Translations under genes and position numbers: made by a program | Notes under the pieces: generated by a model | What the model was told of the DNA's origin: nothing | Seen by the model: only the letters and a program-made list of their open reading frames with translations | Databases searched by the model: none | Source of the DNA: Paenibacillaceae bacterium ZCTH02-B3 | GTDB taxonomy: Bacteria; Bacillota; Bacilli; Paenibacillales; Paenibacillaceae | Direction of reading: 5' to 3' | Assembly (NCBI GenBank): GCA_002159065.1 | Contig: LZRV01000029.1 | Coordinates: 1-39,926, forward strand | DNA: 39,926 nt | In this document: positions 32,318 through 39,926 of the stretch, piece after piece | Position numbering within the stretch: the first letter of the stretch is position 1 | How the letters are laid out: each line of letters begins with the position of its first letter

Positions 32318-33253
32318 TCATTCTTTCACCCCGCCGATCATCATGCCCTGAACGAAATACTTTTGCAGGAAGGGATACACCATGATGATCGGGACGGACG
32401 CCACAATGGTCATCGTGGCCCGGATGGCGTAAGGGGTGACCTGTCCGATGCCGCCCTGGGCCGCGGCGGCGTTGAAGTCCACCCGCTGGATGGAGGCTTG
32501 GGAGAACGACAAGATTTTTTGCAGCTCATACTGCAGCGTGCTCAAATGTTCATAGGACGAATTGTACAGGAACACGTCAAACCAGGAGTTCCACTGCCAC
32601 ACACCGGTAAACAGGGATACGGTCGCCAGCACCGGTGTGCAAAGCGGCAGCACGATGTGGAAAAACGTGCGATAATCGCCCGCGCCGTCGATCTTGGACG
32701 CTTCCAGAATGTTGTCGGGCAGGTTTTCAATGAACGAGCGAATGATGATCAGGTTGAACGCCCCGATCAGCCCCGGCAGGATGTAGACCCAAAAGGTGCC
32801 GATGAGATTCAGTTCGCGAATCAAGAGATAATTCGGGATCAGACCGCCGTTGACGTACAGCGTCAGGATAAACGCGATGGTGACAAATTTTCTGAGCACG
32901 TATTCCGGCCGGCTGATGGTGTAGGCCACCATCGCCGAGAAAAACACGGTCAGCACCGTGCCGATCACCGTGCGCAGAACGGAAATGAGCGTCGCGTTCA
33001 GGATGCTGGCTTCCTCAAACACAAACCGGTAGTTCTCCAGCGTCCATTTCCGCGGCCAAAGGTAAATCCCTCCGCGAATCGAATCCTGGGCATCGTTGAA
33101 CGAGACGGCAAGGGTGTTCAGAAACGGGTACAGCGTGACCACCATAAGGAGGATCAGGGCCAGGTAATTGCACGTTTCAAAGATCTGGTCGCCCAGAGAC
33201 ATCCGGAATCGATGACGTCTTTTCCTTCGGGTTACGGTTGCCGCTTCCGCCAT
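32318..33253 (-). CDS. Carbohydrate ABC transporter permease (LplC/YtcP type)
   Basis: This 311-residue inner-membrane protein has six hydrophobic segments and the EAA loop EASKIDGAGDYRTFFHIVLPL near residue 195, which contacts the ATPase. It belongs to the CUT1 group with LplC and YtcP. The ATG at 33253 with GGGAGG 9 bases upstream is preferred over an in-frame ATG 12 codons earlier. It pairs with the upstream permease. No ATPase gene is in the operon; such systems often share a general MsmX-type ATPase encoded elsewhere. Confidence 0.93.
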   Translation of the reverse strand: MAEAATVTRRKRRHRFRMSLGDQIFETCNYLALILLMVVTLYPFLNTLAVSFNDAQDSIRGGIYLWPRKWTLENYRFVFEEASILNATLISVLRTVIGTVLTVFFSAMVAYTISRPEYVLRKFVTIAFILTLYVNGGLIPNYLLIRELNLIGTFWVYILPGLIGAFNLIIIRSFIENLPDNILEASKIDGAGDYRTFFHIVLPLCTPVLATVSLFTGVWQWNSWFDVFLYNSSYEHLSTLQYELQKILSFSQASIQRVDFNAAAAQGGIGQVTPYAIRATMTIVASVPIIMVYPFLQKYFVQGMMIGGVKE

Positions 33254-33269
33254 GCCGCGATTCCTCCCC

Positions 33270-34241
33270 TCAGTACAGCCTGGTTTCATTGAGCCGTCTT
33301 GCGATGCTGTTGGCGATCACCAACAGGATCACGCTGACAACCGTACGGAACATGCCGGCCGCCACGGCCAGCGAGAAATTGAACAGTTGGATGCCGTATT
33401 TCAGGACAAAGATGTCGATGTTCTCCGAATAGCGCATGTTCATGCCGTTCCCCAGCAGGAATTGCGGTTCAAAGCCGGATTCCAGCAAATACCCGATGTT
33501 GAGGATGAGCAGAACGACGATGACCGGACGTATGCCGGGCAGCGTAACGTGCCACATTTTTCGGAACCGGTTCGCTCCGTCCATCTCCGCCGCTTCATAC
33601 AGGGACGGGTCGATCATTGCGATTGCGGCCAGATAAATGATGGCGTTCCATCCGACATCCTTCCAGACGATGCTTACTCCGTAAATGCCCCAGAACCACT
33701 CGCCGATGCCAAGGAACAGAAGTTCATCCTTGATGAGGCCAAGACGCAGCAACAATTCGTTGACGATGCCGTCGGGCGCAAGCGTCACCTGGATAATGCC
33801 CGCCGCCACCACCCAGGAAATGAAGTGGGGCAAATAACTGATCGTCTGCACCACGCGCTTGAACACAATTTGGCGCAATTCATTAAGAAGCAGGGCCAAG
33901 GTGATGGCAGTCGTGAATCCGAGCACCAGGTTGATGAAGCTCATGACGATCGTATTGCGCAGCGCGCGCCAAAATCTCGGTTCGTTGAACAATGCTTCGA
34001 ACTGTTTGAAGCCGACCCATTCCTGATCCCAGAGTCCTTTGCCCAACTGGTAATCCTGAAACGAAATGATCCATCCCCACAGCGGCACATACCTGAACAA
34101 GAACAGCCAAAGGACAAACGGCACGGACATCAGGACGAGCGCCCGCTGTTTCCAAAGCAGCCGAAAAAATCGCTTGAGTCCCCCCGTTTTGGTATCGACG
34201 GTTGCCGCGGATGTCGGTTTGAGCATAAGCGGATGTTCCAT
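33270..34241 (-). CDS. Carbohydrate ABC transporter permease (LplB/YtcN-like type)
   Basis: This 323-residue permease has a ~35-residue cytoplasmic N-terminus, six transmembrane segments (first near LVLMSVPFVLWLFLFRYVPLWGW) and the EAA loop EAAEMDGANRFRKMWHVTLPG. It is the first permease of a CUT1-type oligosaccharide importer. The ATG at 34241 is supported by AAGGAGAG 7 bases upstream; the frame is open 19 codons further. The next permease starts 17 bases after its stop. Confidence 0.93.
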   Translation of the reverse strand: MEHPLMLKPTSAATVDTKTGGLKRFFRLLWKQRALVLMSVPFVLWLFLFRYVPLWGWIISFQDYQLGKGLWDQEWVGFKQFEALFNEPRFWRALRNTIVMSFINLVLGFTTAITLALLLNELRQIVFKRVVQTISYLPHFISWVVAAGIIQVTLAPDGIVNELLLRLGLIKDELLFLGIGEWFWGIYGVSIVWKDVGWNAIIYLAAIAMIDPSLYEAAEMDGANRFRKMWHVTLPGIRPVIVVLLILNIGYLLESGFEPQFLLGNGMNMRYSENIDIFVLKYGIQLFNFSLAVAAGMFRTVVSVILLVIANSIARRLNETRLY

Positions 34242-34302
34242 GGCGGATCTCTCCTTGGCGCCCGACCTGCGGCCGGGCCAGCGAAGCTCGACAAACATGA
34301 AC

Positions 34303-34346
34303 GAAAGGCCGGATCTGGCGGGAACGGATCGACAATCCGGCCTTTC
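34303..34346 (-). repeat. 12-bp stem-loop between the binding protein and permease genes
   Basis: GAAAGGCCGGAT (34303-34314) and ATCCGGCCTTTC (34335-34346) form a perfect 12-bp stem with a 20-base loop, 35 bases after the stop of the binding protein gene. There is little T after it on the minus strand. It likely stabilises the binding protein message or cuts transcription of the permeases, giving excess binding protein. Confidence 0.6.
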
Positions 34347-34380
34347 GCTACGGTCAGCTGACAGCGTAAACCACGACGGT

Positions 34381-36099
34381 TTATTGTCCTTGCGCTTTTG
34401 CCATGACTGCCTGGACTTTTTCCGTGTACCACTTCTCGTAACCGGCGATATCCAGCCTGTTCAGCGCCGAGACATATTGATTCCAGATGCTCTCGAATTC
34501 TTCCGGTTTCGACAGCACCAGCTTCGGCAGGTATTCCCGCTGGACGTCGCCTTTGAGGGCTTCAAACAGCTGCCGCTCTTCGTCTCTCGGAATGCCCCAG
34601 GCCGGGAACCACGGACGGGGATCCGGATCGGCGAACAGTTCGGCATAAGACTTGACGCCGTACGCCGACAGGAACTTCTTGTCCGCATCCGTGAGGCTCA
34701 GCTGGAACACTTCCGGCTGCATGCCCGGTATGACGGCGTTGCCGTCGGACAGCGTGGAGTTCGAGCCCCAATGCGGCCAGTCCCAGTCGAACACGGTGAA
34801 TCCGTATTCTTCGAGGAACTTCTGATCCATCTTGTCGATCATTTCCTGCGTACGGGTCAGGCGGCCGTTGCTGTCGCGGATATACGTTTCGCCTTCGATG
34901 CCCCAGTTGAGGAGAATTTGGGTTTCTTCCTTGAGCAGGTGGTCGATGAATTCGATGATCCGTTCCGGATCCTTGGCGTTGACCGTGATCCCGAACCCGC
35001 GGTTGGCGACGTATCCGATCGGGTCCAGATATTGGTCCTTGATGTTCTCGTCAAAGACGACGGGCAGCGGGAAGTACCGGTAGCCGTCCTGCGACGGATC
35101 CGCCCGCGCGGCGTCGTTCAGTACGGCGGTCGCGTTGCCGACCTGCCATCCGTAATCGAAGAATCCGAGCACTTTGTGAGAGGTCAAATTGGCAATGTAC
35201 TGGTCGTAGTTGTCGGTGAACGAAGCTTTGTAGAACAAGCCCTTGGCATTCAGCTCGTTGAGCTTCTGCCACCACCGCTTATCCCATTCGGTGCCGGCGT
35301 AAATCCTTGCTTCAAAGGTATTCATGTCCACCATGACTTCGCCGTCGTTCGGGTATCCGGCGAGGTGGTTCGGCACGTTCGTGGTGGCGAAGAACCGCCA
35401 GCCGTCCGTCAGCGTGATGAATCCGATCAGATCTTCGTTCGGATGGGCGTTGATGAAATCCTCGATGAGCTGGAAGTATTGATCGACCGTCTTGATCTTC
35501 GGAAAGTTCGCCCACTCCAGCACCCGGCGCTGGATCCAGAACGCGCCCTGGTTGATGTTCGGGTCCCCGATATAATCATTGACCACCACGGAGAACGGAA
35601 AGATATAGATTTTTCCGTCGTCCCAGGTCATCAGGTTTTTGTAGGGACCGTAGACTTTCTTGATATTCGGATACTTGTCGTTGTCGATGTAGGGCGTAAG
35701 ATCAATAAAACCGCCCGCTTTGATCACGGTTTCGATCCCGTCGTCGGGAACGAGCACGTCCGGGTAGTCTTTGCCCGCGACCATCGTGCCGATCTTCGTC
35801 TGCAGATCGCCCACGAGGTGCTCGATCCGGAAATTGACCCCGGTTTGCTCTTCCAGGATTTTCCCGATGACCGTCTCGTTGGTATTGACGTCTTTTTCGC
35901 CCTGAACCGCGACAAACATCCTGAACGTGACCTTGTCCCGACTGCCCGACTGGTCGCTCGACGACGATTGTCCGCCTGTCGAAGCCGACGGCGAGGCGCT
36001 GGGCTGGCTGCTGCTTTCCTTCTTGCCCGAGCAGGCCGCCAGGACGAGGGCGAAGACCATGACCACGGCAGTCATCGCCACAAGCCATCGTCTCACCAT
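34381..36099 (-). CDS. Extracellular solute-binding lipoprotein (LplA/YtcQ type)
   Basis: This 572-residue lipoprotein has a hydrophobic signal with lipobox LAAC (Cys23), a Ser/Gly/Gln-rich spacer to residue ~55 and a large family 1 solute-binding domain. Such long binding proteins pair with LplB/LplC permeases in Paenibacillaceae and usually bind plant-derived oligosaccharides; the ligand here is unknown. Elements such as PDVLVPDDGIETVIKAGGF and GFGITVNAKDPERIIEFID fit the family. Its promoter carries a cre-like site. Confidence 0.93.
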   Translation of the reverse strand: MVRRWLVAMTAVVMVFALVLAACSGKKESSSQPSASPSASTGGQSSSSDQSGSRDKVTFRMFVAVQGEKDVNTNETVIGKILEEQTGVNFRIEHLVGDLQTKIGTMVAGKDYPDVLVPDDGIETVIKAGGFIDLTPYIDNDKYPNIKKVYGPYKNLMTWDDGKIYIFPFSVVVNDYIGDPNINQGAFWIQRRVLEWANFPKIKTVDQYFQLIEDFINAHPNEDLIGFITLTDGWRFFATTNVPNHLAGYPNDGEVMVDMNTFEARIYAGTEWDKRWWQKLNELNAKGLFYKASFTDNYDQYIANLTSHKVLGFFDYGWQVGNATAVLNDAARADPSQDGYRYFPLPVVFDENIKDQYLDPIGYVANRGFGITVNAKDPERIIEFIDHLLKEETQILLNWGIEGETYIRDSNGRLTRTQEMIDKMDQKFLEEYGFTVFDWDWPHWGSNSTLSDGNAVIPGMQPEVFQLSLTDADKKFLSAYGVKSYAELFADPDPRPWFPAWGIPRDEERQLFEALKGDVQREYLPKLVLSKPEEFESIWNQYVSALNRLDIAGYEKWYTEKVQAVMAKAQGQ

Positions 36100-36132
36100 G
36101 ATGATTTACAGCCCCTTTCCGACAAAAATTTA

Positions 36133-36146
36133 TGAAAGCACTTTCA
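36133..36146. promoter_or_regulatory. CcpA catabolite-responsive element (cre)
   Basis: TGAAAGCACTTTCA matches the high-affinity cre palindrome at 13 of 14 positions, differing only in the central CG. It directly follows the -10 box of the lipoprotein promoter, a position where CcpA would repress in the presence of preferred sugars. Confidence 0.75.
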
Positions 36147-36174
36147 GTATAGCCCCCGCTCCTGACTTTGTTTA
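36146..36174 (-). promoter_or_regulatory. Promoter of the Lpl transporter operon
   Basis: TATACT (36146-36151, 5/6) and TAAACA (36169-36174, 4/6) are separated by exactly 17 bases. The cre starts at the -10 box and a separate palindrome covers the -35, so the promoter appears both repressed by CcpA and controlled by a second factor. Confidence 0.6.
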
Positions 36175-36184
36175 CCTTGTAAAC
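36170..36184. promoter_or_regulatory. Palindrome GTTTAC-N3-GTAAAC over the -35 box
   Basis: A perfect 6+3+6 inverted repeat overlaps the -35 of the Lpl promoter. YesN, encoded upstream, is an AraC-type activator and could bind near here, though AraC-type sites are usually direct repeats; a LacI- or GntR-type factor would fit a palindrome better. Confidence 0.5.
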
Positions 36185-36206
36185 TAAAGGTTATCCTTAG
36201 AAAATT

Positions 36207-38021
36207 TTATAGACCCGTGGGCGGAGGATGGTCATCATCCTCCGTATCCGGTTGCACCGGAAGGGAGATCCGCACGAAGGTTCCCTTCCCCGGCGCGCTG
36301 TCGAGGAACAGCCCGACCCGCTCGCCATACAGCATTTTCAGACGATAAATGACATTTTGCAGCCCGATCCGTTCGCCCAGCCCTTCGTCCTTTTCCAAAT
36401 ACCCGTAGATGCGGCTGACCTGTTCCGGTTTCATGCCGGCGCCGTTGTCGCGAACGGTAAATTCCAGATAATTGAAGGTCAGCCGGATGCCGATGTCGAT
36501 CTCTCCGCCGTCTTTCATCGGCTCGATTCCGTGGATGCTGGCGTTTTCCACAAAGGGCAAAAACACCATCTTGGGAATGACCACCTTCAGCGCCGCGGGG
36601 TCGACGTCCAAACGGTAGGAGAGCCTGTCGCCGAAGCGGTATTGCTGGATCTCCAGAAAGCAATGGATGAACTCCAGCTCCTCCTCCACCGTGATCCGGT
36701 CCTTGTGCCAGGTGAGCGACGATCTCAGCAGCCTGGCCATGTTTTGGATGATTTTCGCCGTTTCCGTTTCGTTCTTGATCAGGCTGCGCATGCGGATCGT
36801 CTCCAGCGCGTTGAACAAAAAGTGCGGATTGATCTGGCTTTGCAGCGCGTTGAGCTGGGCCTTGCGGCGTTCAAGTTCAAGGTTTTTCCGGTGGATGTCG
36901 GCCTTGTACACGTCGTCGATCAGGCTTTTGATCTGCAGGGTCATGCGGTTGAACTCGCTTTGCAGCTGGCCGATCTCGTCATGCGTTTCCCGGTCCTCGA
37001 TCGGCACAAACTGCTGGTTTTTCACTTTCTTCATGTGCCGGAGGATGCTGGCCAGCCTGACGTTCATGGAGCGCGCGATCCAATAGATGACCGCCGTCGA
37101 AAACATGAGGTTGGCGAGCGCCATCCAGACGATGAAATCCCGGGACCGGTACACTTCGCGAAAGACCTCGTCCTCCGAGATGACCCCGACCAGCTTCCAG
37201 TCTTTCAGCAGTTCGTCCCCGTCATAGGCGGCGGTATACGTGACGGATTTTTCCGGAAGCTGAACGGCATGAAAAAAAACGGCGGTTCTCCGCCAGTCGA
37301 CGTTCGGGTCCGTCGTGTATTCGATTTCCTCTCTTTCGTTGAGCAGGTATACATGGCCGTCCAGGTTCAGGTTGGAAAAAACCTGTTCGACCGCCTGGGT
37401 GCGCAGCTCGATTTTCAGGATTTTCTCCCATTTGCTTTCGCCGATAAAATTGAAATAAACCATCCGCCGGACGATGGCGAACGTATCCCGCCCGCTGCCC
37501 GCGGCGTCGATCGCGTCTTCCCGCCACGTCCGGACCAGGACCGGCTCGGATCCTTCCGCCTCCTCCAGCACCCGGTACCAGTCGGAATTGTGGACCCGGT
37601 AGGACAGATAGCCGATTCCTCCGGAGTTCAGCACGGTCGGATTGTCCAGGTAGATCTTGATATTCTGCATGGAAGTGTAAGAGGGAATGTAATTGTTCAA
37701 AATCCTGCGCAAATACGACTCGTACGCGGCGATGTAATCCACGGGACTTTCGTATTCCGTTTCCAAAATGCCGTTCAGGATGTAATCCGTGCTGAAGACC
37801 GAAGATACCCGGACGGCGTCGTCGATTTCCCGGCGAAACTCGTTTTTGACCTGTTCCAGGGCCCGCGCGATGTCGCGCATGCGCTGGTTTTTCACGTTGC
37901 TCGTCGTAACCTGGTAAAACACGACATTGGTGAGCACAATCGGCAGCAGGACGCAAAGAATATAGACGATCAGCATTTTGTTGCGCAGGCGGATGTTGTC
38001 CAGGTGAAACGTCAGTCTCAT
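36207..38021 (-). CDS. Sensor histidine kinase, YesM family
   Basis: This 604-residue membrane kinase has a short cytoplasmic head, a first transmembrane helix at about 16-38, a ~260-residue extracellular sensor domain, a second helix near 300-318, a HAMP domain, the His_kinase domain with the phospho-acceptor His in QINPHFLFNALE (near residue 400), and a HATPase_c domain with FVENASIHGIEP (N box) and DNGAGM (G1 box). It phosphorylates the response regulator encoded upstream. Such pairs sense extracellular sugars, often with the nearby binding protein. It ends 108 bases before the lipoprotein gene. Confidence 0.93.
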   Translation of the reverse strand: MRLTFHLDNIRLRNKMLIVYILCVLLPIVLTNVVFYQVTTSNVKNQRMRDIARALEQVKNEFRREIDDAVRVSSVFSTDYILNGILETEYESPVDYIAAYESYLRRILNNYIPSYTSMQNIKIYLDNPTVLNSGGIGYLSYRVHNSDWYRVLEEAEGSEPVLVRTWREDAIDAAGSGRDTFAIVRRMVYFNFIGESKWEKILKIELRTQAVEQVFSNLNLDGHVYLLNEREEIEYTTDPNVDWRRTAVFFHAVQLPEKSVTYTAAYDGDELLKDWKLVGVISEDEVFREVYRSRDFIVWMALANLMFSTAVIYWIARSMNVRLASILRHMKKVKNQQFVPIEDRETHDEIGQLQSEFNRMTLQIKSLIDDVYKADIHRKNLELERRKAQLNALQSQINPHFLFNALETIRMRSLIKNETETAKIIQNMARLLRSSLTWHKDRITVEEELEFIHCFLEIQQYRFGDRLSYRLDVDPAALKVVIPKMVFLPFVENASIHGIEPMKDGGEIDIGIRLTFNYLEFTVRDNGAGMKPEQVSRIYGYLEKDEGLGERIGLQNVIYRLKMLYGERVGLFLDSAPGKGTFVRISLPVQPDTEDDDHPPPTGL

Positions 38022-38043
38022 ATCCTGTCCCCTCTGGTTCCGT

Positions 38044-39618
38044 TCACAGCCATTGCTTGCGATACTCCGTCGGCGTCATGCGTTCCAGTTTCTCGAACTG
38101 GGTGACGAAATAATCGGCGTTGCTGAATCCGACCTGCTCCGCGATCTCGTAAATGCGCAGGTCCGTCTGCCTGAGCAGCCGCTTGGCTTCTTCCACCCTG
38201 AGCCGCAGCACGTAATCGTTGAAATAGACGCCGTACGTTTTCTTGAACAGCTGGCCCAGGTAGACCGGGTTGATGTAAAATTGGGCGGCGATTCCTTTCA
38301 GGCTGATGTTTTCCCGAAAATGCTCGTCGATGTATGCCCGGATATGGCGAATGGTGCCACGAAGGGACTCCTTGCGCCGTTTCCCGAGCCATTCCGCGCT
38401 CTCCAGCACAAACCGGAGGAACAACCGTTTCAGCTCCCGGGGCGTCACGTTGTAATCCGGCCAGGCCACAATCGGCTCAAAGGACGCCAGTTCCCGCTCG
38501 TCCAGCCCTTCCTCGTTCAGAAGCCGGACCGTTCCCGATACGCACCGGTGGATCGCGGCTTTGACCGCTTCCGGCACGTAACGCTTGACGGCGAATTCGC
38601 GAAACAGTTCGTCAATGGTTTCGGCGATGGCGTCCGGGCGATTTTCCTCAATCCGGTTCATGAGTCGCCGGTACAGTTCATCATCCAGGTCGATGTACTG
38701 CAGGTGCAGGTCGCGAACCTGTTCGTGCACCACCGCCCGGTGCGGTTCCACCACGAACTTGTAGAGCAGCGTATCCCGGGCCGACCGGTAGGAATCGCCG
38801 AGCCGCCGCAAATCGTCGACGGGCGCTCCGACGTACACATACACGGGAGTTTTCAGGCTGTCCGACAGTTCCCGCTCGAGTGCCCGGGCCAGCCGGTCGC
38901 AATCGCCTCCGAACCGGTCCAGGTGTTGCCGGGTAAGAAGCACCCCGAAGCGGTTGTGGTGCTTGTGCAGCAGGGTTTCCGTCTCCGTTCCGGCCACCCG
39001 GTCGATCACCCGCCGGATCCGCTCGCCGCATTCTTCTTCGTCGGCAAACCCCGGTCCCGTTTCCGCCCACGGGTGCCGGTCGTTGATTTCGACAAAGACG
39101 TAGCGGACGGCTTCGCCCGGCCGGATGCCCAGCTGTTCCGCCCACGCCTGCAGCGACGCTTTGTCGGCTTCCCCTTTTACCGCGGCCTCGACGAGAAGAT
39201 CGTGAAACAGCTGCCGTTTTTTTCCGCGTATCAGCTTTTCCCGGCGCAACTTTTCGTCGAGCTGGCGCAGGGCCGCTTTCAGCTCGTTTTCGTTCACCGG
39301 TTTCAGGATGAAATCGTGAACGCCGTATCGGACCGCCTGCTGGGCGTAAGAGAATTCGTTGTATCCGCTGATGATGATAAATCCTGGGTGTTCGGGTTCG
39401 TTCTCCGTCGTTTTGCGAATCAGCTCCAGTCCGTCCATGACCGGCATGCGGACGTCCGTAATGACCAAATCCGGTTTCAGCCGGCGGATGATGTGGTAGG
39501 CGTCTTCCCCGTTGTCCGCCTCCCCGATCACGCGATAGCCGCAGCTTGCCCAATCGATCAGCCGACGCAGCCCTTTCCGCGCAAACACCTCGTCATCCAC
39601 CAACAGGACGCTATGCAT
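38044..39618 (-). CDS. Response regulator, YesN/AraC family
   Basis: This 524-residue protein has a receiver domain (residues 1-~120; phospho-acceptor Asp55 in VITDVRMP, DD pair at 8-9, Lys in LKPVNEN), a long middle region and a C-terminal AraC-type double helix-turn-helix (from ~420; IAAQFYINPVYLGQLFKK and IYEIAEQVGFSNADYFVTQFEK). It probably activates the adjacent transporter operon. The ATG at 39618 begins the family motif HSVLLVDDE. An insertion sequence starts about 12 bases upstream, leaving only a weak GGCGGG as ribosome site. Confidence 0.92.
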   Translation of the reverse strand: MHSVLLVDDEVFARKGLRRLIDWASCGYRVIGEADNGEDAYHIIRRLKPDLVITDVRMPVMDGLELIRKTTENEPEHPGFIIISGYNEFSYAQQAVRYGVHDFILKPVNENELKAALRQLDEKLRREKLIRGKKRQLFHDLLVEAAVKGEADKASLQAWAEQLGIRPGEAVRYVFVEINDRHPWAETGPGFADEEECGERIRRVIDRVAGTETETLLHKHHNRFGVLLTRQHLDRFGGDCDRLARALERELSDSLKTPVYVYVGAPVDDLRRLGDSYRSARDTLLYKFVVEPHRAVVHEQVRDLHLQYIDLDDELYRRLMNRIEENRPDAIAETIDELFREFAVKRYVPEAVKAAIHRCVSGTVRLLNEEGLDERELASFEPIVAWPDYNVTPRELKRLFLRFVLESAEWLGKRRKESLRGTIRHIRAYIDEHFRENISLKGIAAQFYINPVYLGQLFKKTYGVYFNDYVLRLRVEEAKRLLRQTDLRIYEIAEQVGFSNADYFVTQFEKLERMTPTEYRKQWL

Positions 39619-39629
39619 GGACCCGCCGT

Positions 39630-39926
39630 TAGAGTAAAATTTGCGTGGGGGTAAAGTCTGGAAAAAGCGAACATAGAAAAAGAGCTTCTCCCTTGGTAAA
39701 GTGAATTTGCCAAAAAACACAAACCAAGAGGAGGAAGCTCCTGTGCAGCACTTTACCACAATCATTCCCACAATGAAAGAGCTTGAGCAGTGGATGTTGC
39801 GGGAGATGCAGGAAGCGTTCGCCAGCGCGATGAAGACAGCGCTGGAGATGTTGGATCAGATCATCCTTGAGCAAAGGGATCGCCAGCGTTTTCGCGTCAA
39901 GGCGGAACGGGAAACCAGCGTCAACA
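39630..39926 (+). mobile_element. Insertion sequence, left end, probably ISLre2 family; truncated by the window
   Basis: Just upstream of yesN the sequence turns AT-rich with an end-like GAGTAAAATTTGCGTGGGGG segment, followed by a transposase-like reading frame at 39742. The exact boundary cannot be fixed without the right end; 39630 is approximate. Confidence 0.6.
39742..39926 (+). CDS. Transposase N-terminus, ISLre2/UPF0236-like (partial)
   Basis: The frame opens with GTG behind GAGGAGG and gives QHFTTIIPTMKELEQWMLRE, then RDRQRFRVKAERETSVN, running off the window after 61 codons. The helix-rich start and the RDR.RFRVK.ERETS motif resemble the N-terminal zone of UPF0236/ISLre2 transposases. 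Orientation is opposite to yesN. Family assignment is from memory of the motif and should be treated as probable. Confidence 0.65.

Overview
The window looks like a piece of chromosome from a GC-rich (roughly 60% or more), spore-forming Firmicute of the Paenibacillaceae type. Pointers are the ylbJ sporulation gene, the FapR-controlled fatty acid cluster, YesM/YesN-type two-component regulators next to an Lpl-type sugar ABC transporter, GGAGG ribosome sites and frequent TTG/GTG starts. This placement is inferred from gene content and not tested.

Left third (about 1-16,460): an accessory catabolic island. A leftward operon (8973 to 261) encodes a class II aldolase, a CoA-acylating aldehyde dehydrogenase, five single-domain BMC shell proteins, the phosphotransacylase PduL, a pentameric EutN/CcmL vertex protein, a CoA-disulfide-reductase-like flavoprotein and a two-subunit CoA-transferase-like pair. 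This is a bacterial microcompartment (BMC) locus. Diverging from it is a DeoR-type regulator, and facing that is a second leftward operon (16,316 to 10,060) with a ribose-type ABC transporter, a methylthioribose kinase (MtnK) and a methylthioribose-1-phosphate isomerase (MtnA).

Read together, the two operons give a pathway: import of a 5-modified ribose (5-deoxyribose or 5-methylthioribose), phosphorylation by MtnK, isomerisation by MtnA, and aldol cleavage to dihydroxyacetone phosphate plus an aldehyde. Inside a shell the aldehyde would become acyl-CoA and then acyl-phosphate. This is the known 'DHAP shunt' of 5'-deoxyadenosine/methylthioadenosine by-products, here apparently enclosed in a microcompartment. 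The enzymes are recognisable; the coupling is my inference. It is the most interesting content of the window.

Middle (16,528-31,893): conserved housekeeping genes, all leftward except ylbJ: ftsY, smc, rnc, fabF, acpP, fabG, fabD, fabH, plsX, fapR, rpmF and yceD (DUF177), then ylbJ (rightward), coaD and rsmD. A FapR operator precedes fapR, a near-consensus promoter precedes yceD, and several intercistronic hairpins are present. A structured RNA resembling a ylbH leader lies upstream of rsmD.

Right (32,318-39,926): a leftward Lpl-type oligosaccharide ABC transporter (one lipoprotein, two permeases) with a cre-like site at its promoter, preceded by yesM and yesN regulators. An insertion sequence, probably ISLre2 family, begins about a dozen bases upstream of yesN and runs off the right edge.
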